Notes: generated by a model from the letters alone, not told the origin. Shown: positions 1 through 13,600, numbered from the stretch's first letter. The stretch is DNA of 64,000 nucleotides from Acephala macrosclerotiorum (GCA_014904845.1 MU119227.1:1-64000); one strand, 5' to 3'. Numbers and translations: made by a program.

Positions 1-1262
1 AATATTTGATTAAATGGTAATTTTTTAAATAGTGAGGTCTGACTTTTGAGGGGCTCGCTTAAAGTGGCCGGGAGTAATGGCCGCAACTCTTACGTCCGGC
101 TTTATGTTGTATAGTTCGCTCGTTTTTGTGTTGCTGCATGCTATGGTTGCAGAGCTTTGTGCTGCAAGCTGCAAGCTTTTCGATCGTGATAGTGTAATAA
201 TTGTACGTGGAAGGAATCCTATGTATGGACCAGAAACCGAGCTTCCTGAAGTAATAGTCTACCGAGTATCAATATCATAAAGTTCTATAATACTCAATAC
301 CTTGATGTGGGGATGTTTCGCTTTCCTAATATACCTACACTCTGTTTGCTACAGAGTGTTGACCCTTAATCGGCACATTTTTCTAGAATAGCATCATTCT
401 GCTTCCTTGTAGCTATTGCGTGTATTTGGGTAGATTTTAAATCTACTTTCATTCGTGAAGGGCTTGCTTGGCAGTGCGTAATCGTCGTCTTTGGTATCTC
501 ATCCGGGATTTATACAGGTGCTCCCATCTAGAGTTTGGGATATTGGCCTGCTTAATGCAGTGATTATTGACCATTATATATTCCTTCGTGCTGTTGCATC
601 AGTCCTTCTAGGTCAAGGTAAGACCATTCTGCCAATCTTTCACATTACTGAACATGCAAGTGTTCATGTCCTAGTTGTCGTTGAAGCTCTGCCGTCTCAT
701 CTCCTTTCATGATCCATAGGTTCTCGGTATATGCGATGTAGTAGGGTGGCGTTCTTGGATTCTGGGCTTTGGCAGGCAGATGAGGGTTTGGAAGCAGCAG
801 CTGTCTCCGGACTGCATCTTCTGCTACCTGTTCCTATTCCTGTATTAAATATATATCTTTCTGTAAGCTGCAGATAGGACATACCTTTGTTATTCTGTCC
901 TTACCTCAGCTTATTTTCAGTAAGTATCATGATTGAATTGATTGTTGTCTTGCCGCTGGACTTTCGTCAACTCGTGCCTTAGCGGCTGACGATTTCCAGG
1001 GTGGTGGGACCTTAAAATGACGCTAGAGCCGCTAAACCTTATTTTAGAACGCCTCTCGCAGTGACGAAATTCCTGTTCTGGTCCCTCCGCACTGAGCTAA
1101 ACCTCCAGTTTCGTTTCACAACTGGCAAGGGATATCTGCTTAATTATCTTTCCCCTTTGAGCAGCAACATATTTTGGTGGCGCAAGGCCTGAAACTTTGA
1201 CCACTCGCAGGTCAGGAATCTCATACACATGCTTCGGTAACGAGGCGTTCATCGCCGACGTC
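1..1262. other. No convincing gene; upstream region of the histidine kinase
   Basis: Short open frames here (for example 77-280 and 491-712 on the plus strand) have no recognisable domain, no splice pattern and no support from composition. The final 250 bases are probably the promoter and 5' leader of the kinase gene starting near 1263. Nothing else was seen. Confidence 0.5.
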
Positions 1263-4200
1263 ATGGACCGGGGCGGCGCAACTTCGAATGTCCAAGATCG
1301 ACCCTGCGGCGACGACAACAGCCAGCACTCTCCAGCACCTACAATACCTCCTCCGGCTCCAGTCGCAATCTCCAGTGTATCTATCATACACACAGATGAC
1401 TGGCATAACGCCCTCCCTGACTCCGAGCATGTACGCTTCTTCAGACAGACCAATTGGGCGGCGACCCGATTAGGGGCTCTGTCGACATGGGGGTTTGCCT
1501 TGAGACTTCACACCCTTACCGTTATGGCAGACTCCATGGCAAAATGCGTATACTGGCAAGTCACAATTCTGTCGGCTTCAGTCATTAACTGATAAACTAC
1601 GAAGGGGCCCAGACAGAGTTCCTATATACAACGCCGCGTTCATGCCGCTTGCCGGAAAGACTCATCCAACGTTAATGGGTAGTACCTTCAAAGATGGATT
1701 CCCGGAATTATGGTCCGCAATTGGGCCAGTCTTCGAACTAGCTGAAAAAACACGGAAAGCAGTGGACGTGAGAGAAATGCTGATGTTCGTTGAACGGCAT
1801 GGGTTCACAGAGGAGGCATACTTCTCCGGAAACTTTGTGCCGATATACGGAGACTCTGGCAAGATCGAGGGTGAGTGAAACTTTTGCCTTAATTATATGA
1901 TGTGTCTCTATTTTTGAGACATAGAATTACCTTGCTGCATATCCTATGGTTTGGGAGCATCTGGCTCTTCTGCCAGATAGAAATAGGTATACTGACTCTG
2001 GGGCTCAGGATTTTGGAACTCAGTCTTCGAGGTTACGAAAACCAAGATCGACCAACGTAGACGAGCGATGTTGAATTCTTTGCAAATACCAGACGGTCGA
2101 AGTACTCGTCCATTGGCAAGCTTTATAATGCCAGCGCTCGAGTCCAACCCAACTGACATTAGCATGGCTTTACTGTACAAAGCTGATGAAGATTCTGTAC
2201 CCGGTTCAGTTATGCTACACCTGCGAGGAAGTATCGGCATCCCAGCGAGCCATCCCCTCTCAATCGAAACAACAACACTTGATAGTGACGACGGAGTTGT
2301 ACCCTTGTTACGACGGGCTAGATGGAGAATGGCCACAGCACCAGTTGATGAGAGATTTGACGGTGTTGAATGGCAAGGTTGCGGAGACGTACCTAGATCT
2401 GTTAGTATTCTGCCGATTCAAGATGCAAAAAAGCTTTTCGGTTTCCTGGTCCTCGGTGCGAATCCGCGAAGACCTATAGATGACGACCACCGCCAATTTA
2501 TACGAGATATATCATCTATCGTTTATCAAATTTCTGGCGCGATTCTCAGCGCTGAGGAGACACTGGCAAGGGAGACTCGGCTTCAAAAGCAGCTTGAAGA
2601 GAGCACCAGACTGCGTCGGTATATGGCTGAGAACGCATCTGTTGGGGTAAGTCGACGTCAATCTATTTTATACATTCCATTTATGTTTTCTCCCAAATCT
2701 ATGTTCATGAGCAATATAGCGCTCAAAACATAAGCTGACTTGGAGATCTCTAGATGCAATACGTAGCAACTGACGGACGAACCATCTGGGCGAATGAAGA
2801 GTACTATAGATTGACTGACCATCCGCGCGACCAAGAATTGCAGTACAAATTGTCCTTCATTGATGTTTTCATCGAAGAAGACAAACCCAAGGCGCTCGAA
2901 ATCTGGCACCGTCTGCACAATGGCGAACAAAAGGTTCTGGCTGAACTCCGCGCGAAGAAGATCTTCACACCACCCTTCGGCGATCCCGAACCTGCCACTA
3001 TATTGGCACATTCGTTTCGCGTTGAAGAAAATGGTGAACTCAAGTCTATCATGGCCTTTACAACAGATATCAGTGCTTTCAAATGGGCACAGGCCTCCGA
3101 AGCGCGTAAAGCAGCACAAGCCGAGGAAGCAAAGCGACAACAAGAAGAATTCATCGACTTTGTGTCTCACGAGTTGCGCAATCCACTCTCTGCCATTTTC
3201 CAGCTGGCGGAGACTATCATCACTTCCTATCCAACAGCTGGAGAAACCGCAATACCGAAGGAAGATTTGGCTGCAGCACTTAAGACCAACGTTGACAACG
3301 CAAACACGATCTTGATGTGTGCCAAGCATCAAAAGCGAATCGTCGATGATGTGTTAACACTGTCAAAGTTGGAGTACACGATGCTTTCTGTGTCTCCTCG
3401 CCCAGTTCAACTCCCCAATCTTGTCAGCAAATGGATGAAGATGTTCGAAGCTCAATTGCTCTCTCAGGATATCAAGGTCTACATCACACCTCAGTTGTCC
3501 CTACTTAACTACAAAGTCGACTGGGTCCTTTGCGACGAGTCACGAGTCCAGCAGATATTCATCAATTTGATGACCAATGCTATCAAGTTCACGAAGTCCG
3601 AGTCTCGAAGAGAGATAACTATCGAGTTTGGTGCGGTTCCATCACAACCTAGGGGCGCATTCTCGAAGGACATCTGCTGGGCACCAACTCATCGAGAGAT
3701 GGAGGATTTGACAAGGAGCGCGGAGTGGGGTCTTGGTCAGCCACTATACTTCACCTTGTCAGTAAAAGATACTGGCATTGGTATGTCCCGTGAGGAGATC
3801 GAGAGACTTTTCGGAAGATTTGAGCAGGCCAACGCCAGAACTACTATCAAGTATGGCGGATCAGTAAGTTGCTTTCCCTCGTACCTAGCCTCCAGCATAG
3901 TCCTTCATGGATGTTGTCAGATTCTCCCGTACACCTTTCTACTGACTTCCATATCTTCGTTTCAGTGTGCTAACATTTGGTCCAAAGGGCCTTGGGTTGT
4001 TTTTGTCGCAGAGACTTACCGAGAAACAGTCTGGGGAGATTGGTGTATCGTCTGAACCAGGAAAAGGGAGCACCTTCGCGTTCTACGTCAAATCACGACG
4101 AACTGAAGAACACGGCCCACCAGACACAACTCAACGCATTGGCCTTACTCCCCGAGCGTTGTCCAGCTCTGCCACCGATTCCGCCCTCGATGGCACCTTC

Positions 4201-4695
4201 GAACACCCCAGCGTTGACTTGGACAGGATCCACATCTTGCTTGTCGAAGACAACGAGGTCAACCAGAAGATTGTCTCAAGGCAACTGCAAAGGGCAGGCT
4301 GCGTCGTCTATGTCGCCAGCCACGGCGTAGAAGCACTTTCCGTCCTCCGAGAAACCGATGTCTGGTTTGAACCAACATCAACTTCTTCTACCTCGACATT
4401 TACCCCGAAACATCTTGATATCATCTTGATGGATTGGGAAATGCCTGTCATGGACGGACTGACCGCCAGTAAGGAAATCCGCAAATTCCAAGACCAGAAG
4501 AAGATCACCCGACACGTAGACATTATTGCAACAACTGCGAATGCGCGAGATGAGCAGATTGCAGTTGCGCTAGATAGCGGTGTTGACGAAGTTGTCAGTA
4601 AGCCTTTCATGGTTGCTGATTTGCTGGTTAGGATTAGGGAGCGATTGAGTATGTCACCTCGAATTACGGTTGAGAGGTCGATTACAGCGCCTTGA
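1263..4695 (+). CDS. Hybrid sensor histidine kinase, five exons
   Basis: A membrane-free hybrid histidine kinase that should pass phosphate from a conserved His to an Asp of its own receiver domain. Inferred exons are 1263-1555, 1605-1870, 2009-2646, 2754-3863 and 3988-4695, which join in frame to 1004 residues. An N-terminal PAS/GAF-like sensor region is followed by a further PAS segment beginning MQYVATDG (residue 400). The H-box is FVSHELRNPL with phospho-acceptor His about 538. The ATPase shows an N-box (Asn about 674) and DTGIGM (about 738), and YGGSGLGLFLS is rebuilt only across the last intron. The receiver runs from ILLVEDNEVNQ through LMDWEMPVMDG (Asp about 918) to the conserved SKPF Lys. 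Intron 1 appears to be a GC-AG intron. The first ATG is the least certain point; upstream in-frame ATGs were not seen. The exact fungal HHK group is not assigned. Confidence 0.87.
1556..1604 (+). other. GC-AG intron of the histidine kinase gene
   Basis: The frame of exon 1 runs into a stop shortly after the motif ending CVYW. Removing 49 bases from GCAAGT to GAAG restores the conserved family sequence YWGPDRVPIYN. GCAAGT is the usual donor of the minor GC-AG class. No GT donor nearby restores the frame equally well. Confidence 0.7.
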
Positions 4696-6369
4696 AATTT
4701 GAGCATAGCTTGGGTAGTTTTTCGGATATGCATGTCAGAGTATAGATAGATGATAGATGAGAAGATGAGTTGATGATACCCATGTAAATATTAGGATACC
4801 GCGAGGCGTTAGAGCCGTGATGACATAAATGCGATGGATGATATCTAAAAGGAAGCTCTTTCGCGATGGCAGGGATCTCGTGTAACAATGCACTCGCTTT
4901 TGACCGACAGCGATTATCGATGCTGTTAGAGTTCAGCCTCATGCAAGTAATTCATCCTTTAGCTGTCGGCAGTCAAAATCTCTCGTCACTTTCGTAAGAA
5001 TGTCGTGCAGAAGGATTCAAATACTAGCAGTGTATCAATGCGCTTTGTGCAAGTACGAAAAGCTGCACTTCCAGCATTACTTCTGGCCCTACTGTGAAGT
5101 CCGGTTGCACAATATGGAAAGTCCGTCATAGTCCGCAAACCAGGAGCCAACTGTTCGGTTTCATAAGTCGGACCGGTCTCCTATCACACCCTTGGAGGAC
5201 AATCGTTCCCACACCAGATCCAAAACCCCCCGAGGAGAAAAGGGCCGGAGTGGTCTGGGTGGTGTTAGAGTTCGAGATCAAACCCTAGAACGAAACTCAA
5301 AATTCAGGGGTAGGGTTGGAGATGCGGGGATGATGATCGCTGAGTGAGGGGCAGATTGGATCCAAATCGCGACATCAGAACAAAACAAGGGGAAAAGAAA
5401 CACTCATGATCTGGATTCAAGATTCAAGATGAGGGGGAAGATGAGACTCGCGATAAATAATTTGGTCGAGAGCGTATCACGTGTTTGTTCCAGCCCCCGC
5501 ATATCAAAACGGCAATACCTCCGGTGTATCGTGTTCTTCCTTTTCCTCCATCAACGCCCACAACGCCCCCCAAATGCGGCAGACATCGCTACCATCCGCC
5601 TCGACTCTCTTTGGACCACTAAGACACCAATATCTTCAAACTTTCTGATATCTCTGAGACCTGTGTATCAAAGGTATCGGTGTACCTTCCTCTTTCTACG
5701 ACACTCATTTTGACTCTCTTTCCAATGATGCATCGTTTCTTCTTCACCTCCCGTCCCATCAGGGGTCAACTGTGCCGTCGTAACAGCGTGTCGCCATTTT
5801 CGACATCGTTCTCGAATCCTCGAATCACAGCTTCATGTTCGAGCACGTTTTCTTTTGATTTTTCCAGCCGAATGATTTTCGAAGACGGGAGATCAGCACC
5901 CCTGTTGACTGTTTCTTCAAGCGAAGCACATGCACGTGTAGCCAACAGGGAGCATATGCAAGTCAACGTCACCCAAAAGGTGAGACGGATCTCTCCAACC
6001 AGACGAATAAATACTAAAAGCAGTAGAATCACACGTGCTGTCGATTCGTCCTCGTCAGTTCTCACCCTTCATGGGCTGAGGTGACAGCCAGGGTACCCGG
6101 CGCCCAGTTACGGATCAGAAACGAATAGTCTCCCATGGTCCATCTGCCAACCCTGGATCCAGGAACGGGAATAGGCGTACGGAATAGACACAGGCGTGAC
6201 GGCCGGAACTGGTGGCGCCGGGCCCTATCTGGTGTCAGAATGGCGAAATGTCCCTTTATCTTTTCTCCTAGCTCTCCCCGTGTTGGAGCGACAAGATTTC
6301 TTATATCTGCAGCCTCACGGTTGATCCTCCGCACGGCTCCCTCCCCTCAGTCCAGGATCGCCGAAAAAA
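4696..6369. other. Intergenic region, no gene recognised
   Basis: Several short open frames exist on both strands (for example 5680-6084 plus), but none shows a domain or a plausible exon chain. The sequence just before 6370 should hold the promoter of the kinase-vWA gene. Confidence 0.45.
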
Positions 6370-9300
6370 ATGTCGACCCAGCATGCGGCTCTGCATGATT
6401 TCTTTCGATGGGAGAGTCAAAATTGGGTGGAGTGTGTGGCGGATATGACCTCGGATGAGAAGGCCTATTTCATGCCGTTGGAGGATCTGAGGACATATTT
6501 CAAGGCCAACGACAACAAGAGGCTCAGCAGGATATTGTGTGAAATATTCGGGTCAAACTTTCCACCCATTGACTCGGACTTCATACTACGAGATCACACC
6601 GCCATCTTCGTCATTCTCCTCCGGATAGGGCAGGGGAGATTGATTGAGCACTTTGCCCCATATGAAGAGCTGTCAGATAGGCGGTTACCTTTCGACGCAG
6701 CCAACCCACCAACAGAGTTTCTGGAGATTACGGATGATCCAGAAATCTTAAGGAAATTTTGCGAGAAGCAAATTATGTACTGTGTCCCAATTTTTGATGG
6801 GCATATGCTACACAAAAAATTCGGACGTCGACTTCTTCCCATCACATCCAAGGAGTCGCGAGGGACCGAGGGATTGGCGGGGAAGTATGTGATTAAGGTT
6901 TATGGTCCTCACAATAAGCTGGTCCCAGCCGGACAAGATACGGTGAGCCTTCCATCCACGTGTTTCTCTCGGCTCCACTAATTGGAAGTCCAGACGAATA
7001 ATCCCAACGCCAACACTTTCGTCTTGAAAAGGTATCCGGCGAAAGAAGGCGAGAGTGACTATACCAAAGAAGTCAACGCATTTCGAAGCGTGAAGCATGC
7101 TGATAGCGTCATTAAGTTCTATGGCAGCTTCATTCATGGTAATGACCGGAATGTTCTTCTTGAGTACGCGGACAAGGGGTCGTTGGAGCAATTCTTCCAA
7201 AGCGAGACCCCGCCTAGTCATAGAGGAGAAATCATCAAGTTCTGGGAAAGCCTCTTCTCGTTGATCAAGGGCTTGAAGGCTATTCATTCGGTTCAAGAGT
7301 AGGTCGATTCGTGCTGAATGTTGACAATACTAATCTGAACAGGGGACATTTTGACGTGAAACCAGAGACCATTTTTGTTCTAAGCAATGGAGCAGAATCA
7401 ACAGCGGACTATCAATTCAAATTCGCGGACATTGGAATTAGTTCTCATGGCATACGAGACCGCAAGTCTACTTCGAATGAGATGCAAGCTGCTCCCACTT
7501 ACGGTATGTGAGCCTGAATATGTAGGTACATCTGACTAACACTGAGCAGGCGCTCCTGAATGCTATATGCCTTACAATTCGGATGATCCAGGGCGGAAAG
7601 GTTCTGCCAAAGTCACATGGGCAGCTGACATTTGGTCTCTGGGATGCATCTATAGCGAGGCAGCAATCTGGCTTGCCGATGGGTACAAAGGTCTGTTGGA
7701 CTATCGAAAGCAAAGAAAAGCGGAAACAGACAGAATTTTGTTCAAGGGTGGAGATTGCTTCCATGACGGCGAACGAACTCTACAATCCGTTTTCGATGCT
7801 CACGCCGATCTTGAAGATCGACTAAGAAGATCAGACTACATCACGAAAGATGTCCTCGATACGATGGTGGATGAAATGATATGGGAGGAAGACAGACCCA
7901 ATGCGAAAGCTCTGACTCGCAAAGCGGAGATGGTTTCGTCAAGAGCACGCCAGAAATTGAACCAAAACACTTCTGGTTCTTCAGACGGATTTTCAAGACC
8001 TGGAAGCAGTCAAAGTCGAACTTTACCTCTTCCACGCCTTCAACCCCCCACAGGACCACTTCCGCCGATCCCGAGACCACCTCCTGGCTTGTTCTCGATA
8101 GCCGAAAGACAGCCTCCGAGTGTTGAGACTTGGCGATCACAGGTCACCCCGTCCTCGAGATCTGTGATCAACGGTCCACCAAGTGTGATCATGAGTCCAA
8201 CCTTGTCGAACAAGCAGATGAGCACGACTGAAAGTATGTCTGATCTCGATACCGAAATTGCTGGGTCTATCGCGAGCTGGCAAATGGCCGACCAAATGGC
8301 CGACCAAATGACCGACCAAATGACCGACAACAATTCTGTAACATCACCAACCACACCCTTCACTTCACCACATGTAAGTGTTAACTATGACTTTCACAAA
8401 CATATTCCCAACGAAGGACGTCCAAGAATCCTACAACGCCATCAATCAGCGAATGAATACCGAGGCCCGCCACGAGCCATCTCTCATGGTCTATCACAAA
8501 TGAACGCTACCGACTGGGACAATGCTTCAACGGTTGCCCCAGCCAGCGACACTGCAAGCATGTTCGTGCAGAAAGCTATCAACATGCCACTACCAAGCTC
8601 AAGTGAACGCTACGCTATGCACAGCGACTCTAGATTCGACGACGTAAAGACTCTCCGCCGAGCCACCAGCCAAGCAAGCAGTCAACAGTCAAGTGCTCGC
8701 TCCGCCAATTCTCGCCACAGCGTTCAGACGGACAATAGATCCATCCACAGTGCTCGTTCTCAAGAAGAGAGTGCACCGATCCCGCCAAAGTCAGCCAAGC
8801 GTGGCTTAGGCTTCTCTCTCTTCCCAACGAAACCAAGATCCGCCTCTTCTCCCTTGAGCCCGAGTCCATTAAGTCCAGAAAGTCCTCGTCCTGGCATTTC
8901 AAGAGCTCCGACAGACGAGTCAATGCCGCGCTCCATGCCATCTCTCAACCCAGATCTCGTCCCTGAGCTCTCAGACCGAGGTTCGGCACCTGAATATCTA
9001 TCCTTAAACACCGCTCTCGAATGGAAAAAAGCCCACAAGAAAGTCAAGAAATCATCCAAGCTACCCCCTCTACCCGGAGCAAGCGCACTCGAAAACCTCA
9101 ATGATCGCGACCACGTACGTCCTCCCCCCTCCCCCCTTCCTCTTTCTCATCCCAGAACTAACAAGGTCAAAGGTATTCATCATCGACGACTCCGCCTCCA
9201 TGACATCCGTCTGGCCCGACCTAAAACGGCTCTTCGAAGCCCTCTCCTACATCGTAAAACCTATGTCCCCAAAAGGCACCGAACTAATGTTTACCGTCGC

Positions 9301-10003
9301 CTACGACGCCTGGCAACGCCGCGACACCACCGAACTCTGCAATTTCCTCGAAAAGAAAACCTGCGCCGGTGAAACCGACATCTCCTGGCGCCTAGGAGTC
9401 CAATTCTCTCTTTTTAAGAATAAATATTATAATGAGTTGAGAAAGGAGAGGGAGGGGAAGAAGTTTGAGAAGGTGAGACCGGCGAGTTTTTATGTCTTGA
9501 CTAATGGGGAGTGGGGGAAGGGGGGTGGAGTGGATGCTGAGGAGGGGAAGGGGAGTCTTAAGAAGGTGTTGGAGGAGATGGTGGAGTGGATGAAGGCTAT
9601 TAGTAGGCCCGGGTGGGTTAGTGTTGAGTTTGTGAGTTTTGCGCAGAGTGCGAGGGCGATGGGGCATTTTGGGGAGTTGGCAGGGTTGGAGTTTGAGATG
9701 TGAGTTCTCCCTATTCTTGCCCCTTTTCATTGTCTTAATGTGACTGGAATATTTTTGGGAGAGGAAATGCTGATTGGAAAAAGGGATGTTCACGATTGTA
9801 CGAGATGGACGGGTAACGTGCTCAAGATGCTGAGAGGGCCGTTGGATAAGGCTCTCTATGCGGATGATAATAATTCTGGAGGTGGAGGAAATCACCTTAC
9901 TACTACTGCCGTCCATAGTGCAGGAGGTAGTCAGGTCTCATCAGGTCCATCAAGTGTCGCGAGCACGATGATGTTCACGCCAAATTCTTTCGAGCTGGCT
10001 TGA
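6370..10003 (+). CDS. Kinase-like domain plus disordered linker plus vWA-like domain protein
   Basis: Six inferred exons (6370-6942, 6994-7298, 7343-7503, 7550-9114, 9173-9699, 9784-10003) join in frame to 1116 residues. An N-terminal region of about 170 residues is unrecognised. The kinase-like domain has FVLKRY (ATP Lys about 203), helix-C Glu about 217, the catalytic loop HFDVKPET (Asp about 297), FADIG in place of DFG (Asp about 322), an APE motif and DIWSLGC. The usual catalytic-loop Asn is Thr, so activity may be weak or altered. Residues about 450-865 are rich in Ser, Pro, Gln and Arg and are predicted disordered. Exon 5 opens with VFIIDDSASM, a DxSxS metal-site motif typical of vWA domains, and the C-terminal tail is low complexity. 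The last acceptor (9783) was chosen because it keeps the frame of DVHDCTRWTGN. The role is unknown; a scaffold or signalling function is inference. Confidence 0.8.
8281..8328 (+). repeat. Four 12-bp tandem repeats in coding sequence
   Basis: The unit CAAATGRCCGAC occurs four times and encodes QMAD, QMAD, QMTD, QMTD inside the disordered linker of the kinase-vWA protein. The two variants differ only by one G/A transition. The repeat keeps the reading frame. Confidence 0.9.
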
Positions 10004-10684
10004 AGAACGAGATTTGGTTGTGTATACCCCCTCAGTGTTCAAACTTGTACAATATCAAGGCATGAAAGACGATCGATGCAGTATCAAATCATTTCGAGGT
10101 TCTAACTCATCGCTACGAGGAAGTCACGAAGTGCTAGTGAGCAGAAGCTAACGGCCTGCTCTGAAGTTTGGTACGCCGAGTCGAGGAGAATTTCTTAGCA
10201 GACGTTCAGCATAGCACAGCCAAAGTCGGAAAATCATTCAACTTTTGAATGAGCACCCAGGTACTTGACATGGGATTCTGCCGTGGGGTTTCGCCTGCAG
10301 GACAGCCTAAGACAGGGCGAATGGTGGTGGCGGCGCTACCTGCAGCCTCCTACTGCCCAACTTCGAAGCCTTACCTCGAAATTTCCGATCTGGGCGAATT
10401 CTCTTTTTTGAATATTTATCGTGCATCACGGCTCAATTCATTTTCTATATTGTTATTGCGCTCTGAGCCCTTAAGTCGGGCGGCGAGAGTCATCGACAAG
10501 CAACCGTAGGGACTTCTGCATGAGGGAGGAGGTGCTTCCTACCACGATCTCCGGGCTGCGACCACTGTTCATGAACGCACTTCGACTTCAGAGCATCCTT
10601 TGCTTCTGGATTAATAAAAATTGCACGATCCAATCACGAACCATCCAACGATTCTGGAGTTGTTTTTCCACCTACACAATAGCT
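10004..10684. other. Intergenic region
   Basis: This is the downstream region of the kinase-vWA gene followed by the decayed promoter of the NLR pseudogene. No coding segment is supported. Confidence 0.4.
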
Positions 10685-13600
10685 CTGGACCCGTTTTCCG
10701 CCCTCGGGCTTGCAAGCAACATCGTCCCAGTTCGTTGACTTCAGCAGCAAGCTCATCTCCGAAAGCTACGGACTCTACAAATCAGCCGGACCTTCAGCAG
10801 AGACGACCGAACTGAAAACCATTACCAGTGATCTCAATCAACTGAGTGTCAAACTCCAAGAGTCATCTCACACCAGCCTGAATCCGCCAGGGTCCTCAGA
10901 TGAGAAAGCCTTGCGAGACCTTGCTGCATCGTGTAATGGGGTCGCCGCGGAGTTGTTGACGATATTGCGAGACTTGGAGGTGGAGAGCCCGCATCAGAAA
11001 TGGCAGAGTTTTCGGCAGGCTCTGAAGACGGTGATGAGGAAAGAGAACATTGAGGGACTCGAGCACCGAATCGATCTTTTTCGACAGCAAATTATAGTGA
11101 GGCTAGTTGATATTCTAAGGTAAATTCAGGTTTTCGAGCCCCCCCTTTTCATACACGACTTTCAGTTGAGCCGTTCAAAGCCAAACACGGGATGAAAACC
11201 ATGAAACCTGACGAATACAGCGACCGGCAATCCAGTGTGCTTACCGAACTCCAGAGTCTTGTCAAAGAAAATCGGAAAATGGACATCAACAGGACAGACC
11301 AGCTCGCCCAACTAAGCAAGAGCCTGGACCTGGTTCGGTCAAGCACCTCAATTGCTGCAAATAAAGCAGATTTGAAAGATATATCGTCGAAACTCGACTC
11401 AATAGCTTCTATGGGCGAGTCCTTGGCTCTCGAGCAGAAAATACTCGATAGTCTAAGGTTCAAGACTATGAAGGTCCGGCACGAAAATATCGCAAAGGCA
11501 CATGCTGATACATTCCATTGGATATTCCACAGTCAGAGCCAACAATCACAAACCAGCTCGTGCCCAAACTTCCTTCAATGGTTGCAACGGTCTTATATTC
11601 AAGGGGGCAATATATTCCGGATTGCCGGCAAGGCTAGTTCAGGTAAATCGACACTGATGAAGTTCATTTATAGTCATCCGTCGACTCAAGTAGCTTTACG
11701 GAAGTGGGCTGGCAAGTCAAAGCTTGTTGTAGCTAGCTTCTTCTTCTGGTTATCTGGGACGAGGATGCAGAAGTCACAAGATGGGCTTCTCCAATCATCA
11801 CTCCACGAAATTCTATGACAGCGTCTCGATCTAATTTCCACCGTGTCCCATAAGATGGAGTCCCTAAAGGGTTTCAAACCTAGACTCGTGGTCTCGGACC
11901 GAGCTATTTGAGTCATTTGAGATTTTACTACACCAAAATACAACATCTTCGAAGTTCTGCTTCTTCATCGATGGTCTTGACGAGTATGACGGTGATCATT
12001 TCGAGATGATCGGCATCCTCAAACGATTTTCGACGGCATCGAACATCAAACTCTGTCTCTCGAGTAGACCCTGGGAAGTGTTCAAAGATGCATTTGATGC
12101 CGACACTGATCAAAGATTATACCTTCAGGATCTGGCCCGGAGCGACATCCAAGCATACGTCCATTGCCGACTTGAAGAAAATAACCATTTTGTGCAAGCT
12201 AAGGCGGAGGATGGTCGTTACGAAGATCTTGTTCTTGAGATCGTGGATAAGGCCAAAGGGGTGTTTCTCTGGGTGTTCTTGGTGGTTCGCTCCCTCCTCG
12301 ATGGCTTGACGTACGCAGATACCATTACCGGGCTCGACTTCGACAGATTCCATCGGATCTAGAGGAGTACTTCCAGCATATGCTTGACTCCGTCGATACC
12401 GTGTACCAGAAACAGACGGCTCAGACATTTCAGGTGGCCTTATAGCAGAGGAACCACTCCCTGTTATGATCTACTGGTTCCTCGATATAGTCGACGACGA
12501 TCCTCGCTACGCACTCGACGCTCGCGTTCACCCATGGAAGGAGAGTGAAGCTGTAGTGCGAGCGAAGACAGTTCGAAGACGTCTCGACGCCCGTTCTAAG
12601 GGCCTTCTGGAAATCTGGTGTTATGAATTCGAGGATGAAATCACCAGTCACAAAGTTGACTTCCTTCACCGAACGGTCCGAGATTTCTTAAACACGCCAG
12701 AGATGCAAGACATGCTTCGAAAGAGGAGCAAACCTGCTTTCAAAGCAAGTGTTGCATTGTGCAGCGCCTTCCTTGCCGAGATCAAAATGGCACCGGTTTT
12801 GGCAAAACAGGATGTCTATCATAAGTTCATCTTTGATCAAATTATGTTGCTGGTACGTTTCGCTCGCCAGGCAGAAGTTGATACCAAGAGCTCGCCGACA
12901 GAGGTCCTTGATGAAGTCCAATGCACTCTCCAAGAATTGTACGCTAGCACCACGGGAACGTTGCATCATGTCTTCTTGAAGGAACCCCAGGGTATTGTAT
13001 ATTTTCTCGGGTACAAAGGGCTCGGATACTATAGTTACGGGAATGAGAAACAGCAATTTCCCCCAACTCCTCAACCCTATGGGTCCTTTCTCCAAGTCTG
13101 CGTTCGGGGCGGCCTTAGCCGCTATGTTCTTCAGAAGTCGGTCAATAATCATGCCATACTAAGAGGGCACAACCCGCCGTTGCTACATTTCATGTTGGAG
13201 CTAATTGGTATTAATAATTATGGGAGATACGAAGTAGATCTAATAGCAACTAGAACGCGGCGCCGATCCGCATGAGTTCAATGTATGGGAATCCTTTCTG
13301 GAGTATAATTTGACTCGATCCTGCCCCTCAAATGAAACAACCTCCGCGCGAGCTCTACTTCTTCTTGCCAGAGAGGAAGATCGGAGTTGCATATTGAAAG
13401 TAGTGAGCCTGTAACTTCAATACAAGGCTAGCCCCAATCAAATGGTTGGAAAATCAGCTATTGCTGGCATCCTTCTCGATAGTCCACCAAGGAAGTATTA
13501 TCACCAATATCAATTCCAATTGATCGAGCTATTCCTGTCTCACGGTGCAAACCCCAACCAGCAATACCACGGGCTTACTATCTGGACCATGTTTCTTTCC

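Noticed and set aside
77..880. Open frames in the first kilobase
   Set aside because: No domain, no splice pattern and no coding-like composition.
5429..6084. Overlapping plus-strand frames possibly forming a gene before 6370
   Set aside because: No family resemblance and no consistent exon chain; more likely promoter and leader sequence.
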